Positions 36,166-44,900 of a DNA stretch of 64,000 nt are shown here, piece after piece. This DNA is from Welwitschia mirabilis (lineage: Eukaryota > Gnetophyta > Gnetopsida > Welwitschiales). Made by a program: the position numbers and the translations under genes. Location: assembly GCA_051453625.1 (NCBI GenBank), contig JBOZIK010000001.1:214073726-214137725 (forward strand), read 5' to 3'. Position 1 is the stretch's first letter. The number at the start of each line of letters is the position of its first letter. The notes beneath the pieces are model-generated. The model searched no databases. It saw only the letters and a list, made by a program, of their open reading frames with translations, and was not told the origin of the DNA.

Positions 36166-37200
36166 AAGGAGGAGATTGTTATAAATTCTAATTATCTATT
36201 AATGAAAAAATTAAATTTACGTAAAGATTGATAGTACTCTAAATGATTTATTTAAGTTATGAAGGATTGTGAATGCTTAGATTCAAAAACCATAATCACT
36301 TAAGTAATGATTTAATAAAATCTTTTAAAAGAGCATAAAATTAGACTAGACGAGTAACCATATAGGATAAGAAGGTAAAAAAGCTACTAAAAATGAAGTT
36401 AGAAAAATCATTAATAGTCAACTAGGTATTGCTTGTGGGTTAAGTACATAAATCTTAAAAGTAAAATTCATTATTTGAAAGGTTGATTGAGTGCATCTAT
36501 GGGCTAGTTACCTATTAGTATAGAGCTCAAATATTAAACGAGTACTTGATAGAATATCTCAAAGGGGTTAATCATCTAAAGATAGCTCATTTACTTAAAT
36601 TATCAAAATGGAATCAACTTTGTAAGAACTAAGTTTGCCTAGCTAAGAAGTCAATTAGATTCTATAAAGGAGTCAATTATCATGTACTCACTTCTTAGTC
36701 TAAGCAGCTATTTAAAAGTTGATGTGACCATTTTCTAGGGATAAAAAGTCTAATCAATTATTATAACTCTTTCTAATAGTTACATTTCTTAAAAACTTAG
36801 TAAACAATAGCTTAAAATATATCTTTTATATGATCTAAACACTATTGTACTTGTTGAGAACTTTAAACATCTACTCATTATACCTAAATCTAAAATAGTA
36901 CACTATTTAACATATTCTCTCCCTTCTATTACTCTTAAATGAATATCAATTAGAAATAAATCTTACTTTCTTTCTTACTTGATGGCTATGGATTACCAAA
37001 AAATCTTATCGTAAATTAGTAAAAGGCTACTTCAAATTAGTATGGAATTAATTGATGGAAAGTAATCCATAGTAAAGGAAAATAGGCTTATTTTTAATTT
37101 CTTATTTTCTTTTCATTGTTCTTATGTTTTTTCAATTATATTTACACTTGAATTTTATTGAAACATTTTTCATTATGAAAACTCCATAATTGATAATCCT
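36166..37200 (+). mobile_element. Possible 3' end and LTR of a second copia (SIRE-like) element
   Basis: AAGGAGGAGA at 36166-36175, followed at 36177 by TGTTATAAATTC, looks like a PPT-LTR junction of the 'ggaggagattGTT' type seen in SIRE/Maximus copia elements. Downstream, AGAAGTCAATTAG and GGAGTCAATTA (36646-36676) resemble the GTCGACT-type repeats of such LTRs after decay. No paired LTR was found, the right boundary is a guess, and the lineage is inferred. Confidence 0.4.
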
Positions 37201-37514
37201 TATAGTGTGATTGCTTTGTTAAACATTTTTCAAAAAACTTATCACTTCTTCTTTCTAAAAATATTTCCCTTAACAACCTTCATATGATATTAAGAGAAAG
37301 ATATAGAGAGAAAAATAGAATTTTAGATATGTTTACATGGGGAGGATACATACTATAGGTATAAAATACCTTAATGATACCCATTCATCTTCATGAGAAG
37401 GATCACATATGTATACCTATCAATTATTCATATCATGAGGAGGATACATGGATGTTTATAAAGACCTTCATATAGAAGAAGAAGATAAGAAAAACAAAAA
37501 GAAATAAAATCATG
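37201..37514. other. AT-rich spacer
   Basis: Nothing recognisable. Short GGAGGATACAT repeats occur near 37340 and 37439. Confidence 0.5.
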
Positions 37515-37585
37515 TACACGCATGTGTGTGCAAGTGCGCGCTTGCGCGCGCGCACGCACACACACACATACACACACACACAAAG

Positions 37586-37642
<57 letters not shown>
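37515..37642. repeat. Compound microsatellite (TG/CG/CA)n-(GA)n
   Basis: TGTGTG, a CG-rich alternating run, then CACACACACA, are followed by (GA)n from about 37588 to 37642. The first half alternates purine and pyrimidine; the second is a pure purine strand. Confidence 0.98.
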
Positions 37643-37645
<3 letters not shown>

Positions 37646-38062
37646 AAAAGGAAGGGGATAAAAGGAAGTTAACTCATAATGTTCTAAAATAGAATGAGAA
37701 GATTATAGAGCATTTATCACGTCCCAAATTTTAAGACTTAAGATTAAATATTTTAAGGCTAATAATTCATGCTAAAATCTTGAATGTTTCCTTATTTTTA
37801 ATAGTTTCATAAATATTATTTTGTGCTTTGGCTTATGCATTTAGTTGCTCATTTTGGAAAATGTTAAATTATTTTAAATAACGATGCTTAATGTGTAGAG
37901 TTATTATTTTTATCAAAACTGTTATCATGTTATGGAATGTTTTAATTACTGCTAATGTCTCATTGTTGTTAATTATGTAAGCTTAATTGTTATTTATTAT
38001 ATCCCAGTGGCTTGGCAAGGTAATAAAAATCCCTAGCATATAACCGCCCCCATTCATAATAT

Positions 38063-38211
38063 TTTGTCTTTATATGCAAGGAATATTTGCCAACTTTTAT
38101 TTGTCTTTATATGCAAGGAATCTTTGCCAACTTTCATTTGCTTCATATATAAGGAATCTTTGCCAACCTTCGTTTATCTTTGTATGCAAGGAATCTTTGC
38201 CACCTTTTGTT
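38063..38211. repeat. 37-bp tandem repeat, 4 units
   Basis: Units containing TATGCAAGGAATCTTTGCCA start near 38063, 38101, 38138 and 38174. The frame at 38074-38256 with its repeated peptide is a by-product of this repeat. Confidence 0.92.
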
Positions 38212-38257
38212 TTGTCCTCATATTCTTGTGACTCTTCACATTCCACCAAACCTTAAT

Positions 38258-38265
38258 TATAAATA
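38258..38265 (+). promoter_or_regulatory. TATA box in LTR-like copy 1
   Basis: TATAAATA is followed by a CT-rich stretch and lies downstream of the 37-bp array. The same box is kept in copies 2 (38719-38726) and 3 (39964-39971), supporting an LTR promoter. Confidence 0.6.
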
Positions 38266-38313
38266 GGACTCTCCTCTTCCTGTTCCCTCACTTTCATTTT
38301 TAGAGAACCATTT

Positions 38314-38413
38314 NNNNNNNNNNNNNNNNNNNNNNNNNNNNNNNNNNNNNNNNNNNNNNNNNNNNNNNNNNNNNNNNNNNNNNNNNNNNNNNNNNNNNNN
38401 NNNNNNNNNNNNN
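38314..38413. other. Assembly gap, 100 N
   Basis: A placeholder-size gap between two copies of the same repeat. Confidence 0.99.
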
Positions 38414-38718
38414 AACTGCTATCATGTTATGGAATGTTTTAATTACTGCTAATGTCTCATTGTTGTTAATTATGTAAGCTTAATTATTATTTATTATTTT
38501 CCTGGTGGTCTGGCAAGGTAATGGAAATCCCCACCATATAACCGCCCTCATTCACGATATTTTGTCTTCATATGCAAGGAATCTCTACCAACTTTCGTTT
38601 ATCTTTATATGCAAAGATTCTCTGCCAACTTTCATTTTTCTTTATATGCAATGGATCTTTGCCAACTTTTGTTTGTTCTCATATGCTTATGACTCTTCAC
38701 ATTTTACCAAACTTTAAT

Positions 38719-38726
38719 TATAAATA
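38719..38726 (+). promoter_or_regulatory. TATA box in LTR-like copy 2
   Basis: TATAAATA is in the same context as in copies 1 and 3, after CTTCACATTTTACCAAAC. Confidence 0.6.
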
Positions 38727-39088
38727 GAACCCTTCTTCTCCTTTTCCCTCATTATCATTTATGAAGAACCATTTGCTACTGAGTCTTGGAGCCTGGAAAG
38801 CCTTGGAGCCTTGTAACCTTTCCAAGATCTTGAGTTATTCTTAAAAATAAGTATGGTTTATGATTTTCATTTATTCTTATTTGATCTTATGGTCTTTCAT
38901 CTTTATTCTTGTATGATTTTATGGTGTTATTTGATCTCATTTTGATTCATGCAAATCTGTTTATCTCTTATATGTGCTAAATGACTCCTCTATGCTTAAC
39001 ATGTTTAAATTAAATCTTTTCTTATACATATCTTTGCTATGACTCATTTGTTATGCTTTAAGATTCTTGTTGTGACTAAATCATGTGG

Positions 39089-39133
39089 CTTTAGGGGCTG
39101 GGCCACCTGAAAGTCTCCTACTGACCATAGGAG
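39089..39133 (+). other. GC-rich hairpin pair, copy 2 module 1
   Basis: CTTTAGG (39089-39095) can pair imperfectly with CCTGAAAG (39106-39113). CTCCTA (39115-39120) pairs with TAGGAG (39128-39133). The block is much more GC-rich than its surroundings. Confidence 0.6.
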
Positions 39134-39186
39134 TGGCTGCCAGTGTTTGGGTGGTTATCCGTCTAGTTGTTGCATAATACATGCAG

Positions 39187-39233
39187 CTTCAGGGGGTTAT
39201 CCCACCTAAAGGATTCCTATTGGCCATAGGAAT
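39187..39233 (+). other. GC-rich hairpin pair, copy 2 module 2
   Basis: CTTCAGG (39187-39193) faces CCTAAAG (39205-39211). ATTCCTAT (39213-39220) pairs perfectly with ATAGGAAT (39226-39233) around a 5-base loop. Confidence 0.65.
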
Positions 39234-39834
39234 GATCCTCTAGACAAATTATTATTTGACATCCTTCTAATAAGGTATACTAATCATTGATCATTCATAG
39301 ATTATTGAGACTTAGACACTTGTATCTTGCCTATTGTATCTCATATGAGGTTTTGGTTATTCGATATTCTTGAGGGTCCCTTCTTAATCTTAAAAATCCT
39401 TTACTTAAAAACCTTACCATGGATTATACTAGGAATTGTGAAGGTAAAGTTCTCATACCATTCCTTAAGGAATAAAGCAAAGTGAAGTTTAAGCTTGATG
39501 TCTACTATAGAAATTTTTTCTTTATGAGGAATAATTACTTGGAAATTTCTGTAACTCCTGGAAGATTATTATTAATTATTTTCCTTGTAACCTTGTTTGA
39601 AATTATCATTATATTTAAGTCTTAAGTGGTGATATTTTATTAAAGAAGGAATATTAGTTCCTATATAATAGTGTTGTCTTATTTTCAAGTTAATAAAGAA
39701 TGCATCTATTATATTTTTATTAAGAATTCTACTTACAGAGACTTGAATATTTTAATGAAATGTTTAAATGATAGCATTAATTTCTATTCATTCTCAATTT
39801 AGTTTACTTCTTCTATCAAATAAGCATAAATAAT

Positions 39835-39934
39835 NNNNNNNNNNNNNNNNNNNNNNNNNNNNNNNNNNNNNNNNNNNNNNNNNNNNNNNNNNNNNNNNNN
39901 NNNNNNNNNNNNNNNNNNNNNNNNNNNNNNNNNN
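39835..39934. other. Assembly gap, 100 N
   Basis: The left contig stops in the tail of copy 2. The right contig begins just upstream of the TATA box of copy 3. Confidence 0.99.
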
Positions 39935-40327
39935 TGGCTCTTCACATTCCACCAAATTGTAATTATAAATAGGACCCTTCTCCTCCTTTTCCCTCACTTT
40001 CATTTTTTTGGAGAACCATTTGCTATCAAGTCTTGGAGCCTGGAAAAGCCTTGAAGACTTGCAAAGATTTTGCGTTCTTCTTAAAAATTGGTATGGTTTA
40101 TGATTTTTATTTATTCTTGTCTGGTCTTATGGTCTTTCATCTTCATTCTTGTATGGTTTTATGGTGTTCTTGATCTCTTTTTGATTTATGCAAATTTGTT
40201 TATCTCGTATATGTGCTAAATGACTCCTGTATCTTTCACATTTTTAAAATAAATCTTTTCTTATGCATATCCTCACTATGATTCATCTGTGATTCTTAAA
40301 GCTTATTGTTGTGACTAAATCATGCGG

Positions 40328-40372
40328 CTTCAGGGGCTAGGCCACCTGAAGGGCTCCTACTGGCCATAGGAG
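40328..40372 (+). other. GC-rich hairpin pair, copy 3 module 1
   Basis: CTTCAGG (40328-40334) pairs with CCTGAAG (40345-40351). CTCCTA (40354-40359) pairs with TAGGAG (40367-40372). It corresponds to 39089-39133 in copy 2. Confidence 0.65.
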
Positions 40373-40425
40373 TGGCTGTCAGTGTTCGAGTGGTTATCCG
40401 TCTAGCTGTTGCATAATACTTGCGG

Positions 40426-40471
40426 CTTCAGGGGGTTATCCCACCTGAGGGGTTTCTATTAGCCATAGGAA
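40426..40471 (+). other. GC-rich hairpin pair, copy 3 module 2
   Basis: CTTCAGG (40426-40432) faces CCTGAGG (40444-40450). TTTCTAT (40453-40459) faces ATAGGAA (40465-40471), with one G-T pair. It corresponds to 39187-39233 in copy 2. Confidence 0.6.
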
Positions 40472-41366
40472 TGATCCAATAGACAATGGATAATTTACAT
40501 CCCTCTGACGGGGCATAATGTTCATACTATTTATACTATTCATTGAACTTTTTCATGATATTTGGATATTACACCTCGATTGTTATTATTGATTTGAGGT
40601 TTTGATCATCTAATATTTTTTTTGTATTCTTCTTACTCTTGAAAACCTCCTTACCTTAAACCTTGTCATGAACCATACTGGAAACTGTGGAGGTACTGTT
40701 CTCACACCATGCCTATTTTGCACGAAAAGCTTTGATGAATGAGACAGAAGGGTTTTAAGCTTGGTGTCTACTATGGAATTTTCTCATTTCTAAAAATAAT
40801 TACTTGAGCATTTCTGTAACTCCTAGATGATTGTTATTGATTGTTTTACTTATAACCTTATATTTGAAATTAATATTGTATTTAACTATTAAGTGGTAAT
40901 ATTTCATTGATGAAGAAATATTAGATTTTGTATAATAGTACTATCTCATTTTTAAGTTAATAATCATGCATCTATTAGATTTTTACCAAGAATCTTGCTT
41001 ATAGATAATTTAATATTTTATGGAATGTTTAAATGATAGCATTAATTTTTGTTCATTTTCAATTTAATTTACTTCTTTTATTAAATAAGCATAAATAATG
41101 TAGATCCTGAATTTTGGATAATCATTGATAGACTTAATTAATTTTTATAAGGATACTTGAGCTTAATATGCCTATATGGAATCACATAGGAAATAAGGAA
41201 ATCCAAATATGAGTAGTTAGATTTAGTAAGATTTTTCCTTAATGTATTTTCTTAATAAAAGAAGAAGTGAAAGAAAAATAGAGGTCACAGAATCGTAACG
41301 GTGATCTTTCTTTCTACCATTTAATCTTTTACCATTACATCAAGAAGGCACCCATTAAATACAAAA

Positions 41367-41466
41367 NNNNNNNNNNNNNNNNNNNNNNNNNNNNNNNNNN
41401 NNNNNNNNNNNNNNNNNNNNNNNNNNNNNNNNNNNNNNNNNNNNNNNNNNNNNNNNNNNNNNNNNN
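41367..41466. other. Assembly gap, 100 N
   Basis: The gap lies between copies 3 and 4 of the same repeat. Confidence 0.99.
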
Positions 41467-42030
41467 AAACTTGCATTTGGAATTAATATTGTATTTAAGT
41501 CTTAAGTGGTGATATTTCATTGATGAAGGAATATTAGTTCTTATATAATAGTGCTGTCTCATTTTCAAGTTAATAAGCATGCATCTATTATATTTTTAGT
41601 AAGAATCTTGCTTATAGATAAATTAATATTTTTATGGAATGTTTAAATGATAGTGTTAATTTCTGTTCATTTTCAATTTAATTTACTTCTTTTATTAAAT
41701 AAGCATAAATAATGTAGGTCCTATAATTTAGATAATTATTAATAGACTTAATTAATTTTTATGAGGATACTTGAACTTAAGATATCCATACAAAATTGCA
41801 TAAGAAAAAATGAAAACCAAAATATGAGTAGTTAGATTTGGCAAGATTTTTCCTTAATGTATTTTCTTAGATTTTTCTTTTTTATAATAAAAAAAGAAGT
41901 AACTGAAAAAGAGAGGTTATAGAATCATAACAACAACCTTTCTTGCTACCATTTGTTATTTTACCATTACATCAAGAAGGCACCTGTTAAATAAAAGAAA
42001 AGGTTCATTTAAAATTTAACTATCATCATA
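41467..42030 (+). repeat. Long LTR-like repeat, partial copy 4 (tail)
   Basis: It matches the tails of copies 2 and 3 from AAGTGGTGATATTTCATTGATG through TAAGCATAAATAATGTAG and CATCAAGAAGGCACC, then continues into non-repeated DNA. No TATA box or hairpin part is present. Confidence 0.8.
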
Positions 42031-42778
42031 TTATAATGATTTGTAGCAAGGCATGATTGATTTTCTTGCAAGCCTACACATGCCCTTTTCCTCCCTTTCG
42101 TGTGGTCAAATTTCTCCCTAACCTTCGTATTTTTCTTAGCCACTTTTATTAAATTTTTGCTTATATGCCTTCTCTTTAAAATCTCAGATGTGATTAGCTT
42201 CTGCAATGTGATCTTATTTGCACATTATCTTCCTCTCTTTTATGCTTTTTCATATCAGTGTTTTCCTTTATCTTGTGCATTAGCCAGTCATCCCTCCTCA
42301 AGAAATATATTCTTCTTCCTATCGGAATCAGCAATCGTCTTTTTATTTGATAAAAGTTTAAAGATCTAAAAACATAATTTTGAAAATAGTATTTTTATAA
42401 AAATAAGCTTAATCCATACCTTTTAGGATAAAACCTAGGTGTTTCCAGTTAAAAATGTAGTCCGTTTTATCATTTTTCAATGTTTCGATTTACTGTTTTG
42501 AATTCTTTTTTTATTAAATGTAAAAAAGGCTTGAACATAACTTCTAAAACGTATTTCCATGGATATAACTTAATCTGTTCCCTTTAGGATTAAAATGGGG
42601 TGTTTCTAATTAAAAACACACTCTATTTTATTAATTTAAAATATTTTAAGCCACTATTGCCATTTGATGAATGAATAATGTAAAACAGATTAAATAAATT
42701 AAAAAAATTTATTTAATGATTAAATTAAATTACATCTTATACAATTTTAGTATACTAATGTTAAGTATTTAGCTTTAG
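42031..42778. other. DNA between LTR-like tail and PBS-like repeats
   Basis: It probably belongs to the 3' part of the same long LTR, but no second copy confirms this. Overlapping short frames on both strands (42009-42206 minus, 42100-42369 plus) have no recognised domain. It includes a 161-bp duplication. Confidence 0.45.
42371..42650. repeat. 161-bp diverged tandem duplication
   Basis: AACATAATTTTGAAAA, CTTAATCCATACC, TTTAGGATAAAA, GGTGTTTCCAGTTAAAAA recur about 161-164 bp later as AACATAACTTCTAAAA, CTTAATCTGTTCC, TTTAGGATTAAAA, GGTGTTTCTAATTAAAAA. Confidence 0.8.
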
Positions 42779-42878
42779 NNNNNNNNNNNNNNNNNNNNNN
42801 NNNNNNNNNNNNNNNNNNNNNNNNNNNNNNNNNNNNNNNNNNNNNNNNNNNNNNNNNNNNNNNNNNNNNNNNNNNNNN
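42779..42878. other. Assembly gap, 100 N
   Basis: The roughly 41 bases before the gap (TATACAATTTTAGTATACTA onward) and after it (TATACAATTTTATTAGACTA onward) are near copies ending in TTTAG, so the gap falls in a duplicated stretch. Confidence 0.99.
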
Positions 42879-42963
42879 TATACAATTTTATTAGACTAAT
42901 ATTAAGTCTTTAGTTTTAGATTTAATTATATAGAGAGGTTTTATAATTTAGATACTCGAGCGA

Positions 42964-43190
42964 GTTTGAATTTTTCAACTATCAGATTTTGGAGCATTAC
43001 GTTTTGGTATTATAGCATCAAGTTTATGAAGATTTTCAACCATAGAATTTCAGGCCTTTGCATTTTGGTATCAAAGCTAATAATTAGAAGGAGATTTAAA
43101 CTTTTCAATTGTAGAAGTCTAGGTCATTACATTTTGGTATTGGAGAATTAAGTTTGAAGATTTTCAAAAGTGTAGCTTTTGGGTTTTTAC
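42964..43190 (+). repeat. Tandem units each carrying a tRNA-Met PBS-like motif
   Basis: Units of about 61-69 bp share CATTACATTTTGGTAT.A.AGC and GTTTGAAGATTTTCAA. The PBS-like sites are TGGTATTATAGC (43005-43016), TGGTATCAAAGC (43066-43077) and TGGTATTGGAGA (43135-43146), compared with the canonical TGGTATCAGAGC. They lie downstream of the long LTR-like repeats, where a single PBS would be expected. Confidence 0.7.
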
Positions 43191-44079
43191 AGCATTACTA
43201 GTGGCATATGAAAACTATAAGGGTTTTAGATGCTATTAAACATGTTATTCTGATGAAAATTAGCATTCTAAATTGTTTTCATAGATAAGAGAATAATATG
43301 AAGGGGACTAACAAAATTTGCTATAAATTAGATCAAATCATGACATCTACTAAATATATCCAATAATTTTATGTAAATACTCATAAAACATTAAAAGTTC
43401 AAAATAATCATTAGTATTTATTCCTATAAATGAAAATGATACACTATTTTCCAAAAATCGTTAAGTGGGAATAACATTAAAAAAAAATAGAGATCCTAAT
43501 TATAGTGAAAGATGTTTGAGATAAAATTTTTAAGGGGTAGCACAATTTAGATTAATCTCGAAATTGGAAAAAATCCAACATAAAGTAATTAAATGTATAA
43601 AAGGGGGAAAAACTTTAAATACTTTAATGGAAGAAATCTTTTAAAAGATTAAAAAACACTAAATAAGATCAACATTAAAGAAACAATGGATGAACTTTAG
43701 AAGGAAAAACTCAATACTCTTTGAAAACTACTTTATATTAAATAAAATAAAGGCCTCTACAAATGAATACTAAAATATATTATTTGGTTTTATAAATTTA
43801 TTATATTACTAATTTATAGATCTAGAGTTGATGATGAGGATAATTGTAGCTCTTCATAAAAGACATTCTAGTGGTTAATATTAAAACTAATGATTCAAAT
43901 GCTCATAGTTTGTGTGATAACTTCACTAGAAATATCTACCTATATTACAATGCTATGCTAAATGGACCTTTCATACTGGTAATGTAAAATGAAAAGATTA
44001 TACCTCTTAGTGGCCTTACAGTTAAACTTTTTAAATATTTTGAAAATCAAATCTTAGAGGATTTTTATGAATTTATTTT
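43191..44079 (+). other. Possible upstream part of LINE remnant
   Basis: No motif is secure. It may include the region between endonuclease and RT of the LINE that follows, since spacing fits, but I could not identify a catalytic endonuclease motif. Confidence 0.35.
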
Positions 44080-44900
44080 TGAATTTTAGAGAATAAGAAA
44101 AACCTTGGAAGAGATTAATTAAACCTAGATATTCTTATTTATTTGAAAAAATTCCAACAAAATCACTAATTTTATATCAATTAGTTTTTGTAATTTGTAA
44201 TCTCTTTAGTTAATAAATAAAAATTTTTATGCCTATCTTAATACACCAAAATAAAGTAGAAGTTCTTGAATAAATATCTATTCTAAATTAGGTAACCCTA
44301 ATTTAAGAGTCAATGCATCTTGCAACTTATCCAAATCAAGTTAATTTATCCTTAAAACTTCATTTAGTAAGTGTTATGATAAAGTATAATAGAGATAAAT
44401 AGAATGAATACTAGAATAGATGGATTTTTTAGCTCATTAGATTTAGAAAACTAAGGGTTTTTTTCAAGTAAAATCTATTCCTTAATGATTAATGAGTACT
44501 TAATAAAACATTTTTCTTCCATAAATTTCTTAATACAAGGGAATTTAATATCATCATATTTATTTGTTTTAGTAAAGAAGGGTTTTAGAAAATCACTAAA
44601 GAAAATGGCATATGAACATAGATTAAAGGGGATTCAAGAGCTAGAAGGTTTAGTTTTATCCATCCATTCCTAATTTGTAGATGATGTCTTTGTTTTTTGA
44701 TGATAGAAAAGTAGGTATAGATTATTAAATAATCAAGTACAATAATAATGATAAAAGATAATCCATTTTAAATTCAAACATGTAGTAATTCTTACATACT
44801 TTATTATGGGATAAGATATGTAAATATAAACTCTAAGGAGTTTAAGGATTTTAAGAAATTTTTATCTTTTAATATGGCTTTATTAGAAAAGTTGGTTTGG
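44080..44900 (+). pseudogene. LINE (L1-type) reverse transcriptase remnant
   Basis: Non-LTR RT copies LINE RNA at the nicked target. Visible motifs in order are ISFCN (44180-44194, normally PISLCN), FSKCYDKV (44363-44386, normally LSKAYDRV), GNLISSYLFVLVKKGF (44539-44586, normally G.RQGDPLSPYLF) and FVDDVFVF (44674-44697). The catalytic DD pair in FVDD is intact, but the frame carries stops, including one just before it. A 62-codon open frame spans 44485-44673. Ends, poly-A and target-site duplication were not found. Confidence 0.88.

Larger units (their letters stand above)
37716..38313 (+). repeat. Long LTR-like repeat, partial copy 1
   Basis: It starts near ACGTCCCAAATTTTAAG, a decayed form of a TGTAAC.TCCCAAATTT-type LTR start, and runs through four 37-bp units and a TATA box to the gap. 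From 37917 it matches copy 2 (from 38414). The offset is about 497 bp before the 37-bp array and 461 bp after it, which fits four units here against three in copy 2. Confidence 0.7.
38414..39834 (+). repeat. Long LTR-like repeat, partial copy 2
   Basis: It begins inside the repeat (AACTGCTATCATG, matching 37917) and contains three 37-bp units (38562-38675), a TATA box at 38719-38726, TCTTGGAGCCTGGAAA, two GC-rich hairpin pairs (39089-39233) and a tail ending TAAGCATAAATAAT at the next gap. It matches copy 3 at an offset of about 1245-1262 bp. Confidence 0.8.
39935..41366 (+). repeat. Long LTR-like repeat, partial copy 3
   Basis: It starts just before a TATA box (39964-39971) and repeats the copy 2 order: TCTTGGAGCCTGGAAA, two hairpin pairs (40328-40471), AAGTGGTAATATTTCATTGAT and TAAGCATAAATAAT. 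It then continues further than copy 2, through GTAGATCCTGAATTTTGG and CATCAAGAAGGCACCCATTAA, to the next gap. Confidence 0.82.

Noticed and set aside
38074-38717. Repetitive cysteine-containing peptides in two frames (38074-38256 and 38505-38717) as a small secreted protein family
   Set aside because: They are translations of the 37-bp tandem repeat and TATA region of the LTR-like copies, with no promoter or signal logic of their own.
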